NCBI GenBank assembly: GCA_963712055.1
Contig: CAVQGN010000007.1
Span: forward strand, 147,103 to 211,102
Length of the DNA: 64,000 nucleotides
Direction of reading: 5' to 3'
Source: JAHBVL01 sp963712055
Lineage (GTDB): Bacteria > Chloroflexota > Chloroflexia > Thermomicrobiales > UBA6265
Shown here: piece after piece, positions 53,488 through 62,346 of the stretch
How positions within the stretch are numbered: position 1 is the stretch's first letter
Layout of the letters: every line of letters begins with the position of its first letter
Notes under the pieces: generated by a model
Told to the model about the DNA's origin: nothing
The model's database searches: none
Seen by the model: only the letters and a program-made list of their open reading frames with translations
Program-made: the position numbers and the translations under genes

Positions 53488-54931
53488 GAGAGTGGTTTCC
53501 AGCAAGAAAGCGGCGAGCGACCTCCGATGCCACGCTGGCAGGATCCAGATGATCGGCGAACAAGATGATTTCTCCCGGATCGACTGTCGATGGCAGCCGG
53601 GAGACCAGCGATGGATCGAGTGACTCTGGCACGAGAAGGAGATTGATGTCGGGCATTCCTTGAGACAGTTGATCGAGGTCGGCTTCGATGACGCCGATTT
53701 CGACCGCAGGGTTGCGCAAGAGTGTCTGTGGACCCGCTGGCGGCAGGTTCAGACCATCGATGATCAGTTTTTCGGGCGTGCTCAGGCCGACTGCGTGTCC
53801 GCTGAGGGTGAACTCGTGACAAAGATGGTCACAGATGGCGTGCGAAGCAGAGGATTGAACGATGGCGATGACCGGAATGCTCGACGGTTGATTTGTTGGG
53901 AAGAACATGTCGAGAACGGCGAGATCAGGAGATGATGGCAGTCCTTCGCGCGGTCCGATGTCCGCGCGAAACGCCACAAGACTGTTGACCTCGACGATCG
54001 CGCCCCCGTTGTCCCAGAGGGGGACCGTAATGTCTGGCGTGACGATATCGACACCGCAGATGTCGACATCGACAACAGCGGCGGCCTGAACGGCGATCTT
54101 GCGGTTGTCCGGATGTGGAGCGTCGAAGCAGGTGATATTGGAGCCACCGTTGCCGCCGCCCAGCCACCGCAGCGCAACCAATCGGCCAAGGGTTGGGACT
54201 GAGTCGAGCGTGAGTCCCTGAGCTGCAAGGACTTCCTCGGTGAGCGCATCGATCGAATGAAGGGAGCGTGCCCGGAAGAACTGATTCTGGCGCGAGATGG
54301 CTTCATTGCCGAGGTCGATGAGTTCCTTGACCGTATGAAACCCCGTTCCGGTTACTCGGGGCGGGATCGTCTTATGGGTCGCGACGACCTCGCCGCCGAC
54401 GACAGTCATGCGGTAGTTGTGACCAGGTATCGAGCGATCGACAAGCGCGGTACTGGTCGGACTGACCGCGAGCGCGAAGTCGACAGCTGACCGGAGCTTG
54501 GGATCCGTGGATATGCGAATGGTCGTTCCGCGGGCGTTGTTGGCGTCGAGTGGTTTAACGGCAATCGGATAGCCAATCGTATGAGCAGCGGCCAATCCCT
54601 GATCGCCCGACTTGACCTGAATGCTGTCCGGGACTGGAAGACCAGCGCGACGAAGGAGCTGATAGCTGAGTGTCTTGTCGCGAGCGAGTTTCATCCCGAG
54701 CAGGGAGGTGTTCGATGTCAGGGTGTAGCGAAGCCGACGGCGATAGCGACCGTTGCCAAGTTCGAGGAGAGATCGATCGTGGGGAGACCATTCGACCGGG
54801 ATACCGCGATCCTCGGCGTTGTCGATGAGCGTATCGATAGTGAGAAACCACTCGCTACCGAGTCGCTCGGCGACTTCGCGCCGGGAACCGGGCGAAGCGG
54901 TGACCGGTCCTGGAACTGCGGCGGGCATCAT
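53480..54931 (-). CDS. CphA-like ATP-grasp protein C (degenerate Mur tail)
   Basis: A 483-aa protein. Core motifs: LELGNGRYRRRLRYTLTSNTS near residue 57, RAGLPVPDS, GYPIAVKPLDANNARGTTI, a VDRSIPGHNYRMTVVGGE segment and TPDITVPLWDNGGAIVEVNS. The usual (S/G)xPG after the metal-binding Asn is changed to LVAF. The Mur-like tail (SIPVIAIVQSSASH, VGLSTPEKLIIDG, LLRNPAVEIGVIE) lacks the GKT P-loop and ends early. Its ATG overlaps the upstream stop by four bases (ATGA). ATP-dependent ligase activity is probable, target unknown. Confidence 0.85.
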   Translation of the reverse strand: MMPAAVPGPVTASPGSRREVAERLGSEWFLTIDTLIDNAEDRGIPVEWSPHDRSLLELGNGRYRRRLRYTLTSNTSLLGMKLARDKTLSYQLLRRAGLPVPDSIQVKSGDQGLAAAHTIGYPIAVKPLDANNARGTTIRISTDPKLRSAVDFALAVSPTSTALVDRSIPGHNYRMTVVGGEVVATHKTIPPRVTGTGFHTVKELIDLGNEAISRQNQFFRARSLHSIDALTEEVLAAQGLTLDSVPTLGRLVALRWLGGGNGGSNITCFDAPHPDNRKIAVQAAAVVDVDICGVDIVTPDITVPLWDNGGAIVEVNSLVAFRADIGPREGLPSSPDLAVLDMFFPTNQPSSIPVIAIVQSSASHAICDHLCHEFTLSGHAVGLSTPEKLIIDGLNLPPAGPQTLLRNPAVEIGVIEADLDQLSQGMPDINLLLVPESLDPSLVSRLPSTVDPGEIILFADHLDPASVASEVARRFLAGNHSHG

Positions 54932-56547
54932 GGCGAGGACACGATGTACTGATCCTCGAGCAAATGCAACGCCGCGACAACTGGTAGCGAGATATCTGGT
55001 GAAACGCCCTCAAACGAGGCGAGGCGATCGACCCACCGGGATGGAGGCAGATTCAGATTGATCGTCGATGGATCGTAATCGATGAATTTCAAATCCTGAT
55101 CGAACGATGCGGAAGGCCGGGTCATCGCTCCGCTGTGGATCACGACCGAGCCTCCAGAGCAGCGGGTCCTTTCTAGCAGATCGGTTTCAATCGGTTCTCC
55201 TCTTGGAGATAGGACATCCGATCGGACAGGAATGACGGCGATTGAGCAGGAGCGGAGAAGATCGATCGTGCCAGCAGGTCTGGAGGCATCTATCTCGATC
55301 ACGGCAATGTCAGTCGTGGGATTTGCGAAAACGGCTCGAATCCGATCAGCCGGATCGCGGGAAACGGGAAGTTCGACTCGATCGATCACGAGTCTCTGAG
55401 AGGTGGAGAGACCAACCCGTTTCCCGGAGAGCGTCAGATGCTCAGCGAGTGTTTGGCAGATTCTCTGCGATTCCCGGGAAGGCATTACGGCGATCACGGG
55501 GATTCGGGTGGGTGCGCCTTCAGGGTAAAGCATGGTGATGATTGGTGTTCCGATATCTCGCGGACTGCCTTCGACCGGATTGTAATGATCAACGAGACCG
55601 GGACCGCTGTTGATCTCGATGATGCCACCGCCGGTTTCCCAGATCGACCGGGAGATATGGGGCAGGATGAGATCGACCCCAGCGATGTCGAGGCCGATGA
55701 TGCGGGCTGCCAGACCAGCCACGGCGGCGTTGTCGGGGTGAAGATCATCGGTAACATCGGTGGTCGACCCGCCGGTGCTGACGTTGCTGGTCGATTTGAC
55801 CGGGATTGTTCGTCCGGATTCAAGCCGGTCGTCAAGTGCAAGGCCGAAACTACGAAGTGTTTCGACGGTTTGATCATTGATTGTGATTGGCTGAAGCGGA
55901 GTGGCCATCGAAGGGGTCCGCTGGGGATCGCGGTTGAGATCTTCGATGAGTTGGCGGACGGTCTGGTGACCATCACCGACCACGACCGGTGGAAAGCGCT
56001 GGTTGACGGCAATGGTTCTGCCATCGACGACCAGGAGACGATAGTCGTTACCGGTCAGGTGCTCCTCGATCTGAACACCATCTCTCGGTGAGGCAGGAAT
56101 GAGAGGATAGATGCGATCAAGGTCGTGATGGTTCTGGATGTTGACGTAAACAGATCGACCCTTGTTGCCACCGACTGGTTTGAGCACCACCGGAAAACCG
56201 AACTGGTCGGCCACGTTGTGGGCTTCCTCGAGCGAATGGACGGTCATCGAGCAGGGAACCGGGATCCCGCCGCGTCGAAGGAGTGTGTTGGTGAGGTCCT
56301 TGCTGGCGGCGACGCGGGCGGCAAGCAGACTGGTGCTGCTCGCGCTCAAACCGCGAAAGTGTCTGAGGGTTGAACCGATGCCGAAATCGTAAGCACCGCC
56401 TCCCGATGACCCGATCCGCACCAGCAACCCACGCCGGAGTGCCCCGGAGAGAACAGACCCATATCGGACGTCGGGGCGATCGCTGGGCGGGATGCCGCGG
56501 CCCCAGGTAACGAGCGGTGAATCGAGACCCGGAAGCGGTTCAGTCAT
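54928..56547 (-). CDS. CphA-like ATP-grasp protein D (degenerate Mur tail)
   Basis: A 539-aa protein. After a short N-terminal part it has RRGGIPVPCS, GFPVVLKPVGGNKGRSVYV (lysine near 123), IEEHLTGNDYRLLVVDGR, VGDGHQTVRQLIEDLNRDPQR (very CphA-like) and LPHISRSIWETGGGIIEINS, where the conserved TPD is LPH. The Mur-like tail (TRIPVIAVMPSRESQRI, VGLSTSQRLVIDRV, FANPTTDIAVIEID) has no P-loop. The ATG at 56547 overlaps the fusion gene's stop by eight bases (ATGACTGA). ATP-grasp ligase of unknown substrate. Confidence 0.85.
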   Translation of the reverse strand: MTEPLPGLDSPLVTWGRGIPPSDRPDVRYGSVLSGALRRGLLVRIGSSGGGAYDFGIGSTLRHFRGLSASSTSLLAARVAASKDLTNTLLRRGGIPVPCSMTVHSLEEAHNVADQFGFPVVLKPVGGNKGRSVYVNIQNHHDLDRIYPLIPASPRDGVQIEEHLTGNDYRLLVVDGRTIAVNQRFPPVVVGDGHQTVRQLIEDLNRDPQRTPSMATPLQPITINDQTVETLRSFGLALDDRLESGRTIPVKSTSNVSTGGSTTDVTDDLHPDNAAVAGLAARIIGLDIAGVDLILPHISRSIWETGGGIIEINSGPGLVDHYNPVEGSPRDIGTPIITMLYPEGAPTRIPVIAVMPSRESQRICQTLAEHLTLSGKRVGLSTSQRLVIDRVELPVSRDPADRIRAVFANPTTDIAVIEIDASRPAGTIDLLRSCSIAVIPVRSDVLSPRGEPIETDLLERTRCSGGSVVIHSGAMTRPSASFDQDLKFIDYDPSTINLNLPPSRWVDRLASFEGVSPDISLPVVAALHLLEDQYIVSSP

Positions 56548-59500
56548 TGCCAGAGAGTCGGGGATGGCCCGCTTCCAGCACTTTTCCAATCACCAGCGGG
56601 AGGTGATCGATTGATGGGAACGTGACCGTCGAGCCTCCGAAATCGGTCAGAAGTGGAGCGATGGCTGGGTCGCCCAGATCGGCAATCAGAGTGCCGCCGC
56701 TGCTGGAGACCAGATCGGCCAGCACCGTTTCGACCGGTTTTCCAGCTGGCGTCGTGAGCCCGGAAAGGGCTGACAGAACGGCAACATCGCAATAGTCGAA
56801 TCCGAGACCTTCGCTGACGAGGAGGTCGGGATCGACCTCGACGATGGCGACTTCAGTGGCCGGGTTGTCGAACAGGGTGGTTATGCCAGCAACTCCCCGG
56901 GATTCCACTCCGCGGAAGAGCATCTCATCGATGACCAGCCCAGCAGATGTCGCGAGTCCCACAGTGGAGCCTGCCGCGGTCAGATGGTCCGCAATCGACT
57001 GCGCGATCTGGACCGAATCTGGTGAGCGCATCAGGGCAATGACCGGCACCCGGACCGGTTTGTCAAGCGGAAAGAGCATCGTAATGATGGCGGTGGCGAC
57101 ATCATTCGGTGGCTCGGGACCGGTCTTTAGGTGGACATCGAGTCCAGAGCCACTGTTGACTTCGATGATCGCGCCGCCATCGAATTGCATCGGTGTGCCG
57201 ATGTCCGGGGTCACGATATCGATTCCAGCGATGTCGAGTCCGATCGTGGCGGCGGCCTGGACGCAGATGGCGGCGATGTCCGGGTGGATCTTGTCCACCA
57301 CTTCTGACAACCATGCGCCTTCGTACTGCACACCTGTTGGTTTGACCTGGATGGTCTGGTCGGCAGGCAAGATCGAATCGAGGGCGAAACCCAGTGATCG
57401 AAGTGTGTCGTCGAGGCGATCGTTGAAACTGATTCCAGATGTCGTGTAAGCGGTGGATCGGCCTAGACGACGGAGCTCGTTTTCGGTTTCGATGAGCTCC
57501 CTGATCGTTTGCTCGCCATTGCCGGTCACGGTGGGGGGGCTTGATTCCTGAACGGAGACGACCTTGCCGTCGATTACGACCACCCGGTATTTGCGACCTT
57601 CGACCTGCTTTTCGACGAGCGCGAGGCCATTCCTGGTGACCGCTGCGGTGCGGGGCCAGGCGTCACGAACCCAGGTTTCGTCGAGCAGGTTCATGCACAC
57701 GCCGCGACCGAGGTTGCCACTGAGCGGTTTGAGGACGACTGGATAGCCGAGTTCGTTGGCTGCAGCGATCGCTTCGTCGAGCGTGCGAACGGCCCGTCCT
57801 GAAGTTGCCGGCAGTCCGGCCTCGCGGAGGATCTGACTTGTGGCGAGCTTGTTCGCGGCGAGTTTGGCGGCGATGCTCGATGTTTTCGACGAGGCGAGCC
57901 GCATGAAGCGCTGACGGTACGCTCCGTTTCCATATTCACGAAGTCGGTTCGGCGGCGGCAGTGGTGGGAGGACGGGAATCCCCCGCCTCCGGGCGGCCGC
58001 GGCCAATGCGGACGCGGTGATATTGCGTTGTTCCCTGGCGACCGGTTCTGAAGCGGTCTGCAAAAATGACGCCAGCGCGGTCGAATCTGGTCGCTGATCG
58101 GACAGAACTGCATTTGCGAGATTCAGGGCGAGGGTTGTCGCCTGCTGGCCAACCTCCGCGCTTTCGTGCTGAACAACGATCTCCCAGTAGGCTGGAGACG
58201 GTCGATGGCAACGCCGCGCTCCCGTGGACGTCGTAGCCAGCGACTCGCTGGAGTTCGATCCCAAGGCCGCGAACCAGATCGGACGGTGTCTGGATCGAAT
58301 CAGGATCAGTGAGCACGGTTTCGATCAGAGCGACAGCCCGGAGGTCCCCCGGCAGGGTGACGTGGGCTTCCGTGACGGCCGACCGGATGACTTCGAGATG
58401 GGCCGGGGTGAGTGCGATGTCGGGCTGGAGTGCAATCTGCAGCCGGGTGGCCGGATGCTGGAACCAGACGTTCGGTCCGGAGAACTGGGTTTCTTCGAGC
58501 AGAGAGATGGGTTGGATTGGTTCGATCTCGGCATCAAGTTGAGGCTCCTGAGGCGCGATGAACCGAGGGAAACCAGTCAGGAGCGCATACGAACCCATCA
58601 GTGCCGAGATGTTGTGTTGGACGAAATCGAGTCGGATCCGACTCTCCGCCGCATCCTGGGCCCAGGCGCCGATGACTCGTTCGGGGGCGCGAAAATGACT
58701 CGTGTTGTCGGCGGTGTACTGCACCCGCATCAGGAACTGGATGGTGCGGAGAGCCCCGGTGCTGATCCGGGCGGCGGCAGATTCGTCACCGATCACGTGG
58801 GCGAGATCCCAGGCTGCGTTCATCGCTTCGGCTTTGGTGGCAGTCGAGGTGAAATTAATCTCGGGAGCGCGGAACGAACCGCCAATCCGCCAGGGATAGG
58901 GATCGGTTGCCGGTATCTGGTTGCGGATCATGGCGTCAGCTTGCATGAACGCGACCGTTGCGTAGGCGGGATCGGGATGGAGGCGATAGAGATCGGCGAG
59001 TGCCATCGTGAGCCAGTGATCTTCCCGCGGGACGCGACCAGCAGCAATGATGTCGCCGTCCTTCCTGTAAAGAAGGTAGTCGGCGGCGCGAATGGAGACG
59101 TCGAGCCAGGGACCGTCTGGAAAATGATGCGCAAGCCGTGTGGTCGCGAGAAGGGCTTCACCGGGGTAGTAGTGCGAGTTCGGGGTGAGACGACGTTCCT
59201 GGCCGGTGGCTTCGTAGGACTGGTGGTATCGACCGGGGTCATCAGCGAGTTCCATCTGGAGCAGGAAGGTGGCGAGCGAATCGATGATGTCGTCGAGATC
59301 GCTTTGGCCGGTCGCGCGGCGCCGTTCGAGCAACGCAACCAGTGCGAGACCCTGACCACCGAGTTTGTTCAGCGTGCCATAGAGATAGGCGGCGCCTCCG
59401 ATGGGTACGGAAACAGAGGCGTTGACGATGTACTCGGTTGCGCCTTCAGCGGCGGCGCGGATGGTTGGATCGTCGAAGAGTGTGCATGCCTGAAAGAGGG

Positions 59501-59751
59501 AATAGGTGGCGCCAGCGTGGCGGACTTCGTTGTAGTTGGATGAATCATATTGATTTCTTTCTGGATAGTAGAAGTAGGGGAACGAACCGTCCGGCTGAAT
59601 CGTGCTCGGCGAGCCAGGTGGCGCCGAGATAGGCGCGTTCGATCGCCAGCGTGGCCAGCGCGGCTGGATCGATGGGAGCGGTACCGTCGAGTACGGGATG
59701 GATCGGGGCGAGATGGAACTCGCTGGTTTGATTGGACGTGGTGGTGGACAT
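56540..59751 (-). CDS. Fusion of a helical toroid-like domain with a CphA-like ATP-grasp protein (two frameshifts)
   Basis: About 1070 aa once joined. Residues about 1-420 look like an alpha/alpha toroid: QPDGSFPYFYYPE, YNEVRHAGATYSLFQA, NKLGGQGLALVALLE, SHYYPGEALLATTRLAHHF and EDHWLTMALADLYRL, as in barrels that act on sugars or bind polymers; no exact family is assigned. Then comes a full CphA N-domain (FSGPNVWFQHPATRLQIAL, YWEIVVQHESAEVG), the ATP-grasp core (LREAGLPATSG, GYPVVLKPLSGNLGRGVCM, TPDIGTPMQFDGGAIIEVNS) and a nearly full Mur-like tail (VRVPVIALMRSPDS, VGLATSAGLVIDEM, EGLGFDYCDVAVL) without P-loop. Frame breaks lie near 59595 and 58220. The ATG at 59751 opens MSTTTSNQTSEF. Confidence 0.78.
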
Positions 59752-59841
59752 CTTGAGAAATCCGGAGGTTGATGTCGGTTTGGACTCGATATCGGTGAGG
59801 TTAGCACATGGGTTGTTACGCCGTTCAGGTGGTTGCGAGCG

Positions 59842-60213
59842 GGTTGGTGCAGCCCAAGGACAAAGCGATGGGCTGCGACGTCTGGAGGTAGAGGTTGGAG
59901 TCATGGTTTGGTTCGGTCCAAGGCTAAAGCCCTGGGCTAACACGTCTCGTGGGTAGTGATTGGGGTGATGGATTGGTGCGACCCAAGGCTAAAGCCATGG
60001 GCTAAGACGTCTCGTGGGTAGTGATTTGGGTTATGGATTGGTGCGCCTCAGGGATGAATCCATGGGCTAAGACGTCTCGTGGGTAGTGATTGGGGTGATG
60101 GATTGGTGCGACCCAAGGATGAATCCATGGGCTAAGACGTCTCGTGGGCAGAGGTTGGGGTTATGGATTGGTGCGGCCCAAGGCTAAAGCCATGGGCTAC
60201 GACGTCTGGTGGT
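59842..60213. repeat. About six ~65-bp tandem repeats in front of the fusion gene
   Basis: Units of about 63-65 bp follow each other from 59842; a typical one begins GGATTGGTGCGACCCAAGGC, contains the imperfect palindrome CCCAAGGCTAAAGCCATGGGC-like core, then TAAGACGTCTCGTGGGTAGT. Variants with GGATGAATCC replace GGCTAAAGCC in two units. The last unit includes the stop (60197) and final codons of the 689-aa ATP-grasp gene. Confidence 0.88.
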
Positions 60214-62266
60214 CGAAAGCGAAAGTGGCGGCTGTGGCCATGAGGTGGCAATCGAGGTCGGATTCGAGAGTTGGATTCGTTGGGACGAGAGTGGTGGTTG
60301 TGTTGGCGGTGCGGTGAATGATGGTCGGCCCCGTTGGGGTTTGTTCGATGAGGATGGCATCGCCGCCACTGGCAAGATGGTCAGCGATGAGGGGGTTGTC
60401 GTCGCGGATGCTGGTGTAGATGATCCTGCCCCGGATCTCGGGAAGGAGCGCGCTCATCCCGGGAGCGTCGGCGTCCAGGATGGCGATGCCATTGGGGTCG
60501 AGGGTGCGACAGAGCACGGCTTCCGGCGGGGCAAAGCCGGGAAAGGGCGGGTTGGACACACCAGTGATGACCGCGATATCGCAGTACCCGAAACCGAGAC
60601 CATGGTCGACGATCGTCTCGGGTCCTACCGCGAGCACGGCGATCCGGGTGGCGGGATTGGCGAGGACTTTGCGCGCGCCGGCGGTCCCGGACGCGTCGAC
60701 CCCGCGCAGGTGAACACCGTCGATGTGAATGGCTGACGTGGTCGCCATCGAGACGCCTGGATGGATCGCAGAAAGCTGTTCTCCAATCGCCTTGACGATC
60801 GGATCGAGGTTGGAGGTGCCGGTGACAGCGAGAATGGGCGCGCGCACGGGCTGGCCGGGTGGAAAGAGCATGTTGATGATGGCTGGACCGGGATCGCGGG
60901 GTTCGCCTACAGCGGGATTGAGCTCGGTCCAGAAACCGGACCCGACATTGATGTCGATGATCCCGCACTCCTGTTCCCAGCAAGAGCGGGTGATGTCCTC
61001 AGCGATGAAGTCGATGGTGGCGACATCGAGCCCGACGATGGCGATGGACTGAATCAGCATCGATGCAGTATCTGGATGGACCAGGTCGGTAACATCTTCT
61101 GCTGTACCGCCTTCATCGGTTCGGGCTCGTGACTTGACCTGAATACATGCACCCGACGGCGGAACCGAATCGAGGTCGAGCCCCTGCAACGCCAGCATTC
61201 GGTGAAGATCGTCGTCGATTGTGATGAATCTCAGACGAAAAGGGCGGGCAGGGCCACGGCGGGGATCGGTATTGACTTGTTCGATGAGTTCACGAATGGT
61301 GGTGATGCCATCGCCAGTGACCGCTGCCGGACAGTGATTGATGATCGACGAAATCGCACCGTTGACAACCGCGACCCGAAGTTTCTGCCCTTCGAGGCTG
61401 CGCTCCACGAGAACGCGTTTGCGGGGAGAGGCGTCACGGGCCAGGTCGAAGGCCGGTTCGATTTCCTCCGCAGTACTGATCCCGACCGTCACCCCGGCGG
61501 ACGCACCGCCATCGACTGGTTTGACCGTGACTGGATATCCGATCGAATCGGCAATCTGAATGGCTCGGTCCGCTGAGCCCGCAACTCCGCCGGCCGGAAC
61601 CGGGAGTCCAGCATTGCGCAGATAGTGACTGGTCAAGTCCTTGGCCTGGGCGATGTTTCGACCGAAGAGCGAAGTCGAACTGGTCACGGTGCGGTCGATC
61701 CGCTGACGATGCGACCCGTTGCCAAGTTCGATCAGTTGATTGCGGGGGTCCGTGAAGCTCCAGGGAATGCCACGCTGTTCGGCGGCAGCCAGAATGGCGG
61801 TGGCGACACCGCTGGGATAGCGCACCTGGCGAAGCTGGCCGAGTTTCTGGAAGTGAGTGGTCAGATTTGCTGGGGGTGGCGACTCGTTCATCGCTGCGTC
61901 GAAAAGAGACTTGGTGATTCGCAGCGCGGCTTCGCCCAGGACCTCTTCATGCGATTCGGCAATTACCGTCCAGGAACTGGTTCCGCTTTCCGGATGGACG
62001 CTGGCGAAACTCGCAGGTAAACCGATCGATCGTTGCAGGAGGAGAAATGTCTCGACAAAGAGATGAGCAGGAGAACAGTCGGGATCGAATGCTGACGGTT
62101 GATCGATACCTAAGGTGGCGAGAGCCTCTGCGAGGTTGAGTGATGGAGCAGAAGCGACGGTGGGATCGATGCCAAGATCGATGGTTAATTCGAATTCAAT
62201 CACAGAATCTTGTGACCAAATCGTGGGACCGGCGTACCAGGTCAGGTCCTTGGTGGTAACCGGCAT
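60197..62266 (-). CDS. CphA-like ATP-grasp protein, longest single copy
   Basis: A 689-aa protein with the complete cyanophycin-synthetase layout apart from a lost active site. N-domain residues 1-170 (YAGPTIWSQDSVIEF, SSWTVIAESHEEVLGEAALR), then LGNGSHRQRIDRTVTSSTSL, NAGLPVPAG, GYPVTVKPVDGGASAGVTV (lysine 249), and VNTDPRRG. At the metal site GIIDINVGSG has Asp for the usual Glu. From about residue 465 a Mur-like region (LFPPGQPVRAPILAVTGTSN) keeps TGT but replaces NGKTT with SNLDP. HGLGFGYCDIAVITGVSN is retained, DHLG is not. The ATG at 62266 follows AGGA. A terminator-like hairpin is only 26 bases upstream. Confidence 0.85.
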   Translation of the reverse strand: MPVTTKDLTWYAGPTIWSQDSVIEFELTIDLGIDPTVASAPSLNLAEALATLGIDQPSAFDPDCSPAHLFVETFLLLQRSIGLPASFASVHPESGTSSWTVIAESHEEVLGEAALRITKSLFDAAMNESPPPANLTTHFQKLGQLRQVRYPSGVATAILAAAEQRGIPWSFTDPRNQLIELGNGSHRQRIDRTVTSSTSLFGRNIAQAKDLTSHYLRNAGLPVPAGGVAGSADRAIQIADSIGYPVTVKPVDGGASAGVTVGISTAEEIEPAFDLARDASPRKRVLVERSLEGQKLRVAVVNGAISSIINHCPAAVTGDGITTIRELIEQVNTDPRRGPARPFRLRFITIDDDLHRMLALQGLDLDSVPPSGACIQVKSRARTDEGGTAEDVTDLVHPDTASMLIQSIAIVGLDVATIDFIAEDITRSCWEQECGIIDINVGSGFWTELNPAVGEPRDPGPAIINMLFPPGQPVRAPILAVTGTSNLDPIVKAIGEQLSAIHPGVSMATTSAIHIDGVHLRGVDASGTAGARKVLANPATRIAVLAVGPETIVDHGLGFGYCDIAVITGVSNPPFPGFAPPEAVLCRTLDPNGIAILDADAPGMSALLPEIRGRIIYTSIRDDNPLIADHLASGGDAILIEQTPTGPTIIHRTANTTTTLVPTNPTLESDLDCHLMATAATFAFDHQTS

Positions 62267-62292
62267 CGATCTCAGTTCCTGCTCGCGAACAA

Positions 62293-62322
62293 GAGCACGA
62301 CCCGGGTTACCGGGTCGTGCTC
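62293..62322 (-). terminator. Hairpin between the cysteine-rich gene and the ATP-grasp gene
   Basis: GAGCACGACCCGG (62293-62305) pairs perfectly with its complement at 62310-62322 around GTTA. It lies 25 bases past the stop of the cysteine-rich gene (62347) and 26 bases before the ATP-grasp start, so there is no room for a separate promoter in between. It may be a partial terminator or attenuator. Confidence 0.8.
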
Positions 62323-62346
62323 CAATTTTCACAACTGATGAAGCGA

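Noticed and set aside
51123..62266. Calling the array ordinary cyanophycin synthetase genes
   Set aside because: All copies lack the Mur-ligase P-loop and DHLG motif needed for arginine addition, and no cyanophycinase is present.
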